In this document: in pieces, positions 1 through 10,814 of the stretch | Layout: every line of letters begins with the position of its first letter | Position numbering within the stretch: position 1 is the first letter of the stretch | From: Manihot esculenta | Taxonomy: Eukaryota; Streptophyta; Magnoliopsida; Malpighiales; Euphorbiaceae | NCBI RefSeq assembly: GCF_001659605.2 | Contig: NC_035164.2 | Coordinates: 4,543,870-4,607,869 of the forward strand | Reading direction: 5' to 3' | Length of the DNA: 64,000 bases | Position numbers and translations under genes: made by a program | The notes under the pieces: generated by a model | Databases searched by the model: none | Told to the model about the DNA's origin: nothing | What the model saw: the letters and a program-made list of their open reading frames with translations, nothing else

Positions 1-1306
1 GGACCCGTAGCAAGCCAACATACATACTATTACCTGGTAAAATCCCATGCACGAACAAAAACTTTAACATAAAACCTGTAAAACTGAACATACACCAAGC
101 TTGATCCGTATGCTACAACATAACTGTGAACATAAACTTTCCCATGCTAGAGCCCTCATCACTTGATCTAGCTGGGTCAACATTACATACAACAAGCCTG
201 GTTCTCAACTCAACATTTTAAAACATTACATAACCATGCTTCAACAGGGATTAACCAGTCTATAGGGCCAAGCACACTCTAATCCATAAACATAAACTCT
301 ACTATCAGTTACATACATTATCTCAAATTACATTACATCAACTTATGTTACATGTCCACTTCTAAAACTACTAAACTGATACATAAACATAAACTATTAC
401 ATAAAACACACGTCTCTTAATCTTTACCCTGCTGACTTCTGAGCTCTGACTTAAACCTGCAAACCTGGGGTTAGGGGAAAGGGGTGAGCTAAAAAGCCCA
501 GTGAGTAGAAACAGAGAAAACAGTTCATTAATTATGATTTCATTTTACTAAAAACATTTACTTTAATTCCTCCATTTTTAGGTATATTATTATTCATTTA
601 ACTTCTTCTTTCTTTCTTATTCATGCTTTCATGAAATGCGTCATAACACAGAGAAATCACATAATCTTGTCCGTCTCGGGGCTTATGCAAGATTTACTCC
701 CCACGGACCCTGGTTTCTGAGAGTCTGACTTTTTGCATGCATCTTTCCTCTCAGAGGATGGACATGACATCAAAAATCCCTCTGTCGGTGCCCGGCTCCC
801 CCATAGGAGCTCACAAAGGCCTGTAATATACATGACATGGTGTCTGGTCCACAGAGAGCTCACATGGACTTTCCTACATGTACTTGTCCGGCTCTCAAAG
901 GACTAAGACAAGACTCGTGACAGATATGGGCTATTGAAGTCGCCTCGGTCCACCCTACCTCAACATCAACATGAAATAATGCAATGCAACATATTCGTGA
1001 ACTAGTGCAATCAACCTGCTATACATAATTATGATGCATGCTCATGCTTTAGGCATTAGATTTTGTGCATAAAAGATTAAGTTTAGTTCTACTCACCTCC
1101 TGGCAGACGTTGACTGACTCTGCAACTGCTAGCACTACTGGCCTCCTCGGTCTCTCGGGTCCGATCCTACACAGGTGGACTCGAATGAGGTGCCAAACAC
1201 CTTCTAACAACTCATAAACAACTCCCCAAAAACCCCTCTAAACATCACTTAAACATGCATGGAAAACACCCAAGAAACGGCTGGACAGGGCACTTTCGGC
1301 GGCACC

Positions 1307-1478
1307 TTCGGCGGCCGAAAGTCCCTTCCAGAGACGAAACTCGGGTAAGTTCGGCGGCAGGTTCGGCGGCCGAAACCCCTGGACAGAAACGAAAGTCCCT
1401 CCTTCGGGGGCACGTTCGGCAGCCGAAAGGCTGCCTCCCATGCAGGTTCGGCGGCCGAAACTCCTTTCGGCGGCCGAA
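1307..1478. repeat. TTCGGCNGCCGAA dyad array, downstream cluster of LTR
   Basis: Five copies of the 13-bp dyad TTCGGCNGCCGAA lie at 1307, 1362, 1415 (centre A), 1447 and 1466, with additional half sites. The arms are conserved and the central base varies. The cluster lies downstream of the LTR TATA box in the minus-strand sense. Confidence 0.8.
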
Positions 1479-2000
1479 CCTAGTCCCCTCTGGACAACAG
1501 GTCCGATTCTGCCAAGCCAAAAACTAAACTCAAATATACCCAAATCCTCTCATACTCTCTCCCAATCATGCATACTCACTCCCACAAGCATAAAGGAGCA
1601 TAAACTAACATAAACTCCTCAACACAAACATCACATAACATACATTGGGTATAAAACCCACATAAACCTTAAACATGCATTTTCTACCCAAACTTAACCA
1701 TCAAACTCTATAAAACTTACTTAAAACTTCATTAAACATAAGGAAAAGCAAGGATCTACACTAACCTCTTTGAGATCGAGGGTGGTGTGACCCCTAACTC
1801 GGAGGTGTGGAGAATCCAAGCTCCAAAAGCTCCAAGCTCCCAAAACTCCTTTTAAGCTTTAAATCTTCAAACACAAGGGTAGAAATCATGAAAAACTTGA
1901 GAGATGGGTAGAGAAAACACGAAAATGACCAAAGGAAGGCATACACTCACCTGAGCTCGAGAATGGGGAGAAAACTCACCCATTTCCGATCTGAGGGCCC

Positions 2001-2186
2001 TTTATAGGTGGCCTGGTCGAAGACCTTCGGCAGCCTAACGTGCCCCCTAAACTCATGCATGTTCGGCGGCCGAACTTGACTTTCGGCGGCCGAACCTTAG
2101 CTCGTTCAAACAAGACTTTCGGAGGCCAAAGGCGCTCCCGAAGCCTTCCCATGTTCGGCGGCCGAACTTCACTTTCGGCGGCCGAA
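2001..2186 (-). promoter_or_regulatory. LTR core promoter: TATA box with upstream dyad cluster
   Basis: The minus strand has TATAAA at 2001-2006. Immediately upstream of it, at higher coordinates, are four TTCGGCNGCCGAA dyads at 2062, 2082, 2154 and 2174. The same TATA-plus-dyad arrangement recurs in the other gypsy LTRs of the window. The promoter role is inferred from position; only the motifs are directly seen. Confidence 0.6.
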
Positions 2187-2365
2187 CCTGGCACTTGCCT
2201 CCTTGGTCTTTTTCTCTTCAAAACTCAATTTATTTCCTTTTAAAACCATGAAATCATGTGAAAAACATTTTAGAAAACACATTTTACCCCTTCTAGAGAG
2301 ATCCAACACCTTAGATTCCGCCGGAAGGCAGGAATCCCGATGCCGGATTCTAGCCGGGTATTACA

Positions 2366-2945
2366 AATTTTGCATTTTAATTATTTTTTGGATATTTTGG
2401 GTATTTTCATAATTTTGCATATTAGGGTTTTATTTCTATTATAAATAGCCTCCCTGGGCTATTAGAAACACACTTTTCAATCTTTGAGAAATTTCAATAA
2501 GACTTTTTGTCTTTTAGCCTATCTTTTCTCTTATTTCGTCTTAGCCAAATGGTATTGGTTAAAACTTCTGACGGAGTCTAAATAGTCCTTTATCATTCGG
2601 TCAACAACCAACCACAACTCTCGTTTCCTTCTTTACTACTCGTACAAGTTTGACGGAGATAAGCTATCTGGAGGGAAGCATTTTTTTCTCAATCAATCAT
2701 GCCTCAAATGGATAAGTTCACTTATTTAACACAATTATTTTGGTTATGGAGTCGCTCTCCTGATGAGCTCATGGTAAGGCAAAACTAGTCAGCGTGGCAA
2801 GACTCCTCAATTGCCTGAACTTGACAGGCTATAACCTCAGATGAGCCTAATCAAGTGTCGCATGGATGCAGTTTGTTAAAAGCGCCTATAACACGTGGTA
2901 ATAACGATAAATATACGAAAGAACCCTTTTTTTTTTAATTCCTAA
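2366..2945. other. Unassigned sequence with promoter-like block
   Basis: No gene was recognised. A plus-strand TATAAATAG occurs near 2441, followed by a pyrimidine-rich leader-like stretch. Together with the following sequence this could be a fragment of another LTR. An atp8-like segment (separate entry) lies at 2699-2752. A short poly-T run at about 2926-2937 marks the join to the copia remnant. Confidence 0.4.
2699..2785 (+). pseudogene. Short segment resembling mitochondrial atp8 (orfB) 5' end
   Basis: An ATG at 2699 opens a 28-codon frame whose first 17 residues (MPQMDKFTYLTQLFWLW) closely resemble the conserved N-terminus of plant mitochondrial ATP synthase subunit 8. After about 2752 the similarity stops, and the frame runs into unrelated sequence ending at a TAG near 2785. 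It is far too short to encode the subunit, so it is best read as a nuclear copy of a mitochondrial fragment, possibly from a rearranged mitochondrial ORF. The family match is from memory of the atp8 N-terminus and has not been aligned. Confidence 0.5.
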
Positions 2946-3206
2946 TCAATTACGATAAATTGGATTAGATTTTGTAGTTTCGACCTCTTTATTGCATCCC
3001 CTGCCTAACTGATTGGGAGTTATATCACTCCTTCCGACCTCTTTATTACATATGGGAAGGTCATCTTCTATATGAAGGTCGGTGGATGAACTGCTCAGAT
3101 GGCCAGGCGACTCCTCTCCCACGTCACTATGTGAGTCATCATCTACATCCCCCAAGTCCACACCTTGTATATCAACGGCCACATTATTAGTGCTATTTGC
3201 AAACAT
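2946..3206 (-). pseudogene. Copia polyprotein fragment after integrase
   Basis: An 86-codon acidic, serine-rich stretch, with no recognised domain, follows the integrase core in copia order. It fits the poorly conserved spacer between integrase and reverse transcriptase in copia polyproteins. The reading frame differs from the integrase piece upstream, so at least one frameshift separates them. The assignment rests mainly on position. Confidence 0.45.
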
Positions 3207-3259
3207 AAATTTTGTTTCAGCAAATACAACATCTCATGATACAAAGTACTATTGAGTGC

Positions 3260-3931
3260 TCAAGTCATACAACTTTCAACCTTTCCATCCAAAAGGATAT
3301 CCAACAAAGAGACACCCACGACTTCTACTGGTAAATTTGTCTTTATCTCTTTGCAGGTTATGGGTATAATACAAGCAATCAAAAACTGAAGGTGATTGTA
3401 AGAAGGAGCTTGCCTGAAGAGAATTTCATATGGAGTTTTATCATGCAAAAACTCAAACGGAGTTCTATTAATTAAATATCCGGCTGTTAGTACACATTCA
3501 CCCCAGAATTCTATGGGCAAATTTGCTTGGAAATGCAAGGCCCTTGCCACATTTAGAATATGACGATGCTTTCTCTCCACTCGACCATTTTGTTGGAGCG
3601 TTCCGATATAAGAGGTCTGATGCAATATTTCGAGGTCATCAAAGTAATGCTTTAAATATGCAAATTCACTTCCATTATCACTCCTAACAACTTTCACACT
3701 TTTGTCAAATTGACACTTGATCATGGCTATAAATTTCTTAAGAACACCTATCATATCACTTTTATAATTGAACAAATAAATCCATACAACACGCGAACAA
3801 TCATCAACTATGGTTAAGAAATAACGAGCTCCACAAGAAGCGGAAATCATATAGGGTCCCCACAAGTCATAGTGTATTAAATCAAAATACTCTGTTGCTT
3901 TATTATCACTAGAAAAGAAAGATTTTCTCAT
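3260..3931 (-). pseudogene. Copia integrase core fragment
   Basis: The 223-codon frame carries an rve-type integrase core. LIHYDLWGP holds the first acidic residue, followed by FLTIVDDCSR and VWIYLF. The second acidic site is in VRSDNGSEF. The glutamate site is in LQQNGRVERKHRH, followed by AGYLINRTP. The enzyme would join element cDNA to host DNA. The GAG-pre-integrase part sits in a separate frame at 4042-4299 and reverse transcriptase is missing, so this is a relic. Confidence 0.8.
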
Positions 3932-4041
3932 TTGTTTTGCTCGAAAATAAACTTAACAAGTTTTATTAGTTTATCTATCTAATATATCAGTTCTTGAATC
4001 GAGCCTGTCACCTTAAATAACGGATGTCCCATTCTGTTATG

Positions 4042-4299
4042 CTAAATCTCAAAGGTTCCTCCACTACTCAACTTGCAAGCATGAACTGAAGTGACTCCTT
4101 TAAGAAAGTAAAGCCCCTTTTGTTGCTGACCCACTCCAATCAGAATCCTCAAATTTGGATCCTGTATAGCACATATTTTATTAGTGAGTTGAATAACCAA
4201 ATTTAAATCATTAAGAAGCTGAGAGATAGAAATCATATTGCATTTCAGATTGAGAACAAAAAGAACTCGTCGTAATTTTAAATTTCCACCAAGCAACAC
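4042..4299 (-). pseudogene. Copia protease-to-integrase linker fragment
   Basis: The 85-codon frame contains LRRVLFVLNLKCNMISISQL, the pattern that follows the aspartic protease in copia polyproteins (upstream of the GAG-pre-integrase zinc-binding part). It is in the same order and strand as the integrase fragment but is separated by stops. The protease signature was not found intact in the decayed 4300-4975 stretch. Confidence 0.6.
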
Positions 4300-4975
4300 A
4301 GTTCATTCTTTGACTACCATGGTTTTCTTTCCATTAGGCAATCCTACCGAGCATGGTGCTATGTCATGTAAGTCGCTTAGAAAAGCCTTAGTTCCTGTCA
4401 TATGATGGGAGGCTCCCGTGCTAATAATTCAAAGAAAGTTTCTTTAGTTACCTGTTACCTCTCATTAGTATTTTGGTGAGAGTTTAACATGCCTAGCAAA
4501 GCAGTTCATTGCTTATCATTGAGTTCGTTCATCCCCTTTCGATCTGCATCTGTCATTGCTTCTCGTCCAGTATCAACTGTAGCTGCTTGCGCTGCATGTG
4601 CATGCACAACATCTCTTTTGTTACGTCCTCCTGCAGTCTCACGCTTTTGAGTATTGCCACACACACCTGAGTTGCCATGAGGCTGAGCACCCTACCATTC
4701 TAGATAGCCTATTAACTGAAAATAACTTTTCAGTGTCATGACTCTTTCAAGTGCAATGAGAGCAAGTAGAAGTTTTATCTTTTTCCCTCTCTAAATTCTG
4801 ACCACTAGTCTGAATTGCGAAACTCATGGGGTTTCTCATTCATCTTTGCTTCTCGTCATGGTTTTCACTCGCTCTTGCTGAACCACCATAGCATAAGCAC
4901 AATTCAAATTAGGCAAAGGGTCAGTGCTCAAGATATGGGATTGTATGGTACCATAACCTTCTTCATCTAAGCCTA

Positions 4976-5254
4976 TCAGAAACTGATGAACTCTTCTTTA
5001 TGCTTTCGTTCCATTTCAATGGTAAGATTGCATTTGCAACCTACACATGCACACACTGGTATCTGATCATAGTTATTAATCTCATTCCATAAGGTTTTGA
5101 GTTTAACGAAATAGGAAATAATGGATTGATCATTCTTCCTACAGTTTGCTAGGTCTGATCTCAACTGCTGCATTTGTTGTTTAGTTCCAATTGAGAACCT
5201 CTGCTTAATATCTTTCCATATATTCTTCACCCTTTCGGCGTAAGAGATAGTCAA
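4976..5254 (-). pseudogene. Copia gag (UBN2-type) fragment
   Basis: The 92-codon frame includes NIWKDIKQRFSIGT, LRSDLANCRKNDQSIISYF and LKTLWNEINNYDQIP, a typical UBN2/Retrotran_gag layout. This protein would form the particle that packages element RNA. It continues the gag N-terminal fragment at 5251-5439 in another frame. Downstream, 4300-4975 is too decayed to read, and the zinc knuckle is not clearly visible. Confidence 0.75.
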
Positions 5255-5545
5255 TCAAAGTGTTGGGTCAATGGTATTGAATACACAGGAAACCAACATA
5301 TCCACCAATCTTCGAGTTCTAGTGCTTTGTTCTCTGGTTGTTTGATGGATCCATCAATAAAGCCATATTTCTTTTTGGCTCTTAGTGCAATCTGCATGGC
5401 TATTGCCCATTCTTTGTAGTTCTCTCCTTTTAACTGCACCTAAAATAATCAAATTGTTCGAGTTGTCATTGAAATTTAGTGTATAAGGATTGAAAGAGTT
5501 TTTCTTTCTTCCTAAATTCTCCCTATGTTCCTTTTCAACCTCCAT
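5251..5545 (-). pseudogene. Copia gag N-terminal fragment
   Basis: The frame at 5251-5439 has QLKGENYKEWAIAMQIALRA and KKYGFIDGSIKQPE, the start of copia gag (DUF4219/UBN2 region). The presumed start, MEVEKEHRENLG, lies in a different frame at 5354-5545, so a frameshift separates them. The start lies just downstream of the primer-binding site, as expected. Confidence 0.7.
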
Positions 5546-5548
5546 TAC

Positions 5549-5558
5549 TCGGATACCA
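5549..5558 (-). other. Primer-binding site of decayed copia element
   Basis: The minus strand reads TGGTATCCGAG directly after the LTR, one change from the initiator-tRNA-Met type site TGGTATCAGAG. Confidence 0.65.
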
Positions 5559-5671
5559 TGTTAAATCTGGACAAGCCCTAACTCACATAAAAAACTAGTT
5601 CAAGGGGGAGAAGTGCCTATGATCCATATAAGGGGTACATTACCTCTTTTCCAAATTGATTTGGGATTTAA
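5559..5671 (-). repeat. Short copia LTR (about 113 bp)
   Basis: The block is bounded by the inverted ends TGTTAAATC at 5559 and GATTTAACA ending at 5671, directly beside the primer-binding site. About 113 bp is very short but matches known small-LTR copia families. Its partner at the left end is absent. Confidence 0.65.
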
Positions 5672-8083
5672 CAAGTCTTCACAAATCAGATACCAAAGTC
5701 CTTTCTCGCTTTCTTTGTACACTATTTTAAGTGTTTTTATTTAAGTCTTAGACTTCAGAACATACATATAGAGTTCAAAAGTTATATCAAAGAAGGTGAA
5801 CTCTATATTTGGCCATGTCTCTTCGTGAAGTTATGTCTTTTTATAAGGTCATGTTCCTTTGTAAGGTCGTGCATTTTAATGGAATTAAGTTGACCCACAT
5901 GAGTGATTCATCTTAATTTCTAATGAAAAAATGATAAATCAATTGTGATACTATCAATTTGTAATGAGGTTATTTTAATTCTAGTTTTAAATGGTTTAAA
6001 TATATAGTAAGATAATTTTAAATTCAGAATGCCGCGAGATTTTTCTGTTAAAATTTAGAAGTGCAATATATATTTTGCAGTGAGTAAATAATCCCACTAA
6101 ATAAAAATTCTAGCGTCAACGTTGGGTCAAAGAACAAGCTTGAGAGGGCAATGCTAGAGAAAGAAATCCGATAAACAGTTGTAGTTTGAATAAAAGAGAT
6201 AAAAGGTTTAGATTTAGATTTACTAACCAAAGTAATGTAGCTTTAACAAGTACAACGTAAATGTAACACTAGCTTTAGTGACAAAAATAGCAGCGAAGTT
6301 AAATCCATTAAAACTAATGCGTTACAAATTTATTTCTACTGCCTTGAAAATAAAAGTCTTCCGTCTATACAGATTATGTCTATAACTTAAATTATTAGTG
6401 ACGAATTTACTTTCATCACTAATTTCATGTCTACTCCCTAGTATAAGCTACAGGATCGAATTCAAGATGACAATAATGGAAGCAAACCCATTACTTAATC
6501 TTCATGATTAATACATTTCTTTATTATTTTGAAAATATTTGATGGGTTTAATTAATTTTTTATATTTTTTTTGTTAGATCTAAAAATATGATTTTAAATG
6601 TTTAAAATGTCAATTTAAAGGTTTTGCATATGGAGAATTTCCTTTTTTCTGAAGAAAAAAAAAACAAAACATGAAGTGAAGGGAACATTGGAAAAGAAAA
6701 AAAAAGGTTCTTATTAGCATTTAGTTTATTCTGCCTCCATACATGGCTCTATTTGTCTTACAAAAAATATTTTCCGGATGTTTTGATATTTAAAACACCT
6801 AGAGGACATGCTTTCAAACTAAAGGAAAAATATTAAGTGATTGATAAAAATAAAAGTTAATGGCTAAAAAGTACTTTGATTTTATTGCAAGTATATTATA
6901 TTTTTTTTTGCTAATTAAATCGTGACTTTTTAAAGTTATTCCAATTCTATCTTACTATTATTTGTGTCATTAAAAACTAACCGAATTGCCACATGAATGC
7001 CACATCAACATGCTACATTAGCAAATTTCAGGGTAAAATTGATAATAATTTAAAAGTTTAGGGTAGAATTACAACAAAACTAAAAGTATTGAGTTTTTTT
7101 TATAATTATTATTTTATTAATAATTTCTTTAGGAGATGGAGGAATGGAGATTGAATCGATAATTTTATATGAATTACGTATTTTTTTAGCCACTTAACCA
7201 AGTCAAACTAAACAATTAAATATTTAGTCTATATATTATTAATTTTTTTGAAATCTACTCTAAATATTAATATAATTTAGAAAAAGTGATGGGTTAGTAT
7301 TATATTTGAGAGTTAAAAGAATAATTAAAAAAAAATATTTTAAAAAATTATTTTATTATTTTTGATATTTTTATTCTAATCATGTTAAATATTATTTTAA
7401 ATTATTTTTTAATACTTTATAAGTAATATATTTATAAGATTATTTTTTTAATGATAGTTTTAAAAGTTGTACTAAATAGCAAGCATATTAGATAAATTAC
7501 AAAAAGTTGGTTGATAATAATTTTAGTTAAAATAAGATCACAATAAATTGTTATTACAAAATTGAATAATAATATAAATAATTACATTTTATAGTGAAAA
7601 ATGGTAATTTGATAATTTTGTAAGCCTCTAACTATAAAAGTAATGGTAGGGTGCATTTGGTCAGGCATTAAAAATACATAGTTTAATTGATAAAAAATAA
7701 AAGTATACGGTAAAATTATAATAAAAGTAAATTACAGAGTTTTTCTGGCATTTGATTTTTAAATTTTACTGACATTGGTATTGTAATATGGTATTCATGT
7801 GGCGAGTGACATGCTAATTCTGTTAATATTTTAACAATACAATTGTAACAGTTAGATATAAAACAACTTTAAAAAATAAGAGTTTAATTGGCAAAAAAAT
7901 ACTGTATATAATTATAACAAAATTAAAAATAAAAAATACAGAATTTTTTTACAATTGATTCTAAAAATAATAATAATACTTATACTAAATGGTAATAATA
8001 CAAAACTTTAAATGGATCAAAATTTGAATTCATGAAAAACATATTCAATTTACACAAAATTCTTATTTTTTATGATTTTTTAA
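5672..8083. other. AT-rich intergenic DNA
   Basis: No coding signal was recognised. The stretch is strongly AT-rich with many poly-A/T runs. Around 6267-6425 there are short GTGACGAA/TTCATCAC-type inverted words reminiscent of CACTA-type subterminal repeats, but no full element could be delimited. Confidence 0.5.
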
Positions 8084-8412
8084 GGGAAAATTACTTTTTA
8101 GTCCCTGAGCTTTAACATAATTAACACTTCTGTCCCTCTATTTTGGCGACCCAACACTTAAGTCCCTCACTTTATTTTCTGTCCAAATTCGCAGTCCTTC
8201 CGTCCAAAATAGCCGTTTGGGACACGTGAATTGACAAAATTAACCCCTCACTAAACCCAAACCCAAATACCCCTTCTTCTTCTTCTCCTTCTTTTTCCTA
8301 CCCTTTTCTGCAACTTCTTCTTCTTCTTCTTTCTCCTTCTTCTTCTTCTTCTTCTTCTTTCTCCTTCTTCTTCTTTCTTCTTCTTCTTCTTCTTCCTACC
8401 CTCCTTTCTGCA

Positions 8413-8443
<31 letters not shown>

Positions 8444-8480
8444 CTTCTTCTTCTCCTTCTTCTTCCTACCCTTTTCTGCA

Positions 8481-8511
<31 letters not shown>

Positions 8512-8782
8512 CTTCTTCTTCTTCTTCTTCTTCTTCTTCTTCTGTAACTGGAGAAAACATGAAAGAGAAAAAAAAAAAAGGAATTTCACATTAAGAGAAG
8601 GGTATTTCTGGAAAAAATTATCACCTCTCACTTTTGACTCTTTGACCAAACGGTTTAAATGGACGGAAGGACTACGAATTTGGACGGAAGAGAAAGTGAG
8701 GGACTTAAGTGTTGGGTCGCCAAAATAGAGGGACAGAAGTGTTAATTACGTTAAACCTCAGGGACTAAAAAGTAATTTTCTC
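8084..8782. mobile_element. Non-autonomous MULE, deletion derivative (699 bp)
   Basis: 137-bp terminal inverted repeats (8084-8220 and 8646-8782) begin GGGAAAATTACTTTTTAGTC. Flanks are ATTTTTTAA (8075-8083) and TTTTTTTAA (8783-8791), an 8-of-9 match to a 9-bp target duplication typical of Mutator-like elements. The TIRs and subterminal sequence match the large element at 23492-27582 but in the opposite orientation. Between the TIRs there is mainly a TTC microsatellite and no gene, so transposition would need transposase in trans. Confidence 0.85.
8275..8541 (+). repeat. (TTC)n microsatellite
   Basis: A long TTC/CTT tract is interrupted by three copies of a CTACCC...TCTGCAACTTC unit, which suggests expansion by unequal exchange. 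The lysine/arginine-rich reading frame on the other strand is an artefact of this repeat. Confidence 0.9.
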
Positions 8783-10435
8783 TTTTTTTAAAGAAAAAAT
8801 CATTTGATTTAAAAAATACAAATCTAACTCAACGTCGACAAAATTTGAACAATTAAGTCTCCATCAAAACTTAATTAGATTATGACTTTATAGTTTATTA
8901 ATTTTATAATTAAAGGGCTGATTTTTATCATAATTAGAGTAATATGGAAAACGTAATGAAATTGAATTCTGAATAACTTATTAAAACATAAATCCAAAAA
9001 TGAATTTGATAAATTTTCTAGGTTGAGATTTTTTTTTAAAAAAATTACTTTTAGCAACGAAGCTAAATTCTGTCGCAATTAATATTAATCGGGATGGATT
9101 TATGACAGAATTGGTATTGCTAATCTGTCACAAGAAATTCAGTGACGATTTAGTGTTTGATAAGAATTTATCCTGAATTTCAGTTTTCAAATTAATTATG
9201 TTGGATGAATATTATTATCCCTAACTTTTCATTTAATATAATTTATTTTAGAAAATTTTTAAAAATTATACATGATTTAAATTTTTTAAGTTAAAAAGTT
9301 GGATTATTTCATTTCACATAAGAGATTTAATAAAAAAAATCAATTGAAATTAAATATTTTGTAAGAAATTCTTGCAGAAAAAGAATTTAAGTGAATTCTT
9401 ATAAGATCATTTATGATTTCATTTTTATAGTGATAAAAATTTTTCAAGGCAAAAATTTTTGAATTTTTTTATTCCAAACGAAAATTTTGTAAGAACAGAT
9501 TTCGATTAAATTAAATTGTTATAAAATTTTTAATTTCAAACGAAATGAATGGAAATAATTTATATTTGATTACGTATTAGTAATAAAACTCCATAAACCG
9601 TTACTAAAAGTCTCTCCTTTTCTTTTAAAGTAAAACCATCGTTTCTTGGGAAAACATATTATTTGGTTCTTGAGCTATAGAAATTTTATTAATTAATTTC
9701 TTTAGATTCCATTTGTTCGGAGAAAATCATTTATATTTGAAAAATATTTTCATGAAAAATATTTATTTTTTATTATTTAATTTTAATTTAAAAGATAAAA
9801 TATATTAATAAATTTATAGGGACATGTATTAATAAGAATATTAAAATATGAAAAATAACTTTTTTTTAAAAAAAGTTATTTTCTTTAAAATTATTTAAAT
9901 ATTCTTTTAATTAGAAAAATATTTTTCATTAACTAAATCTTTTGAGTACCTCAAACTTTAAAAAATATAAAAAAAATATTTTCATGAAATAAACGGAGCC
10001 TTAGTATTAAAAAATAAATTAAAACATCTATGAGATTTTTTTTTAAAAATTACTAATTAGTCTCTCAATTAATTTTAATCATTAAGTATTGTAAAAAAGG
10101 CGTAAAAAACTCTTAATAAGAATAGATTAATTAGTATATATTTTTATAAAATTGAACGATTTACTAATGAGTTTTCTCATATATTTAATTAAATAATAAA
10201 ATATTTAATTGCTAAAACTATGAAAAGAGCTAATTAGTATATTTTTTAAAATCTCATAGTTGTTTTCATATTTGAAAACCAATAAACCACTTGATGAATT
10301 TTTCTCTCTTCTGCTTCATGCTCGAAAACTATGCTCGATGCATGATTTTAACCTAAAAATGAATTGATTTCTTTTCTTTTCTTTCTCTTATTCCTTTCTC
10401 TTTCTGTTTTATTCTTTCCTCTTGCTTGTTTCAAT
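8783..10435. other. AT-rich intergenic DNA
   Basis: No gene was seen. It contains a MITE-like repeat (separate entry) and, near 9050-9160, dispersed words such as GTGACGATTTAGTG that look like remnants of a DNA transposon subterminal region. Confidence 0.5.
9709..10003. repeat. MITE-like repeat with GGCTCC-type ends
   Basis: The left end reads TTCCATTTGTTCGGAGAAAA and the right end ATGAAATAAACGGAGCC, an imperfect inverted pair. The interior is AAATATTTT-rich. Related ends recur near 29208, 37296 and 38149-38415. A widespread non-autonomous DNA element is likely; the superfamily is not determined. Confidence 0.55.
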
Positions 10436-10810
10436 ATGGAACAAGAGTTCTCAACCCTAGCACTATTTGATGAAGAAAGTGAGTGTACTAAGATCACCAT
10501 TTCATATCAAACTTTGGCGTCTATTCACCCGTTCTGTTTGGTTGGAATGTTTATGATGTATAGTAAGATCAATTTTTTGTGTCAATGAGGAACATGCTGG
10601 CTAACATATGGCATCCCTTAAGAGGTGTTGATATTAGCGAATTAGGGGTTAGGAGGTGTCTATTTCGATTTTTTAATTGGATTGATCTTGAACGAGTGTT
10701 AGAAGGTTCTTCTTGGATCTTCAATAACCATTTACTCGTTTGGAAGGTGGGTGAGACAAAAGCTTCTTTGCAAATACCACTTATTAGATTCCTCGAAAAC
10801 TTTTCTATGA
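10436..10810 (+). pseudogene. LINE ORF1 remnant (DUF4283-like)
   Basis: The ATG at 10436 starts MEQEFSTLALFDEE, a typical start of plant L1 ORF1. After a frameshift, MRNMLANIWHPLRGVDISEL and FRFFNWIDLERVLEGSSWIF follow, the DUF4283 nucleic-acid-binding domain. The zinc-knuckle part normally after it is missing, because the frame runs almost directly into endonuclease sequence near 10815, so an internal deletion is likely. ORF1 protein normally binds the LINE RNA. Confidence 0.75.
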
Positions 10811-10814
10811 TAGT

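Larger units (their letters stand above)
1..2365 (-). mobile_element. Ty3/gypsy long terminal repeat, left end cut by window
   Basis: This is a long LTR of the same superfamily as the complete LTRs at 49887 and 57503. Its first bases match about position 64 of those LTRs, so roughly the first 60 bp lie outside the window. It ends with the typical terminus GGGTATTACA at 2365. Read on the minus strand the LTR begins TGTAATACCC. The flank after 2365 (AATTT...) shows no polypurine tract. This is therefore either the 5' LTR of a minus-strand element extending left of the window, or a solo LTR. It differs from the 49887 LTR at many sites, so it is an older or different subfamily. Apparent open frames here, rich in RPPN/FGGRT/SAAE, come from the dyad motif and are not genes. 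Confidence 0.85.
2946..5671 (-). mobile_element. Decayed Ty1/copia retrotransposon, 3' half missing
   Basis: From right to left on the minus strand the sequence shows a short LTR (5559-5671), a primer-binding site, gag fragments, a GAG-pre-integrase fragment and an integrase core. It then stops near 2946 without reverse transcriptase, RNase H or a second LTR. Coding pieces are split by stops and frameshifts. The order gag-integrase is that of Ty1/copia. It is an old truncated copy. Confidence 0.85.

Noticed and set aside
6244..6430. Possible CACTA transposon end
   Set aside because: Only short GTGACGAA-type words are present; no CACTA terminus pair or 3-bp duplication could be delimited.
8251..8649. 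132-codon lysine/arginine-rich frame
   Set aside because: It is translation of the TTC microsatellite between MULE TIRs.
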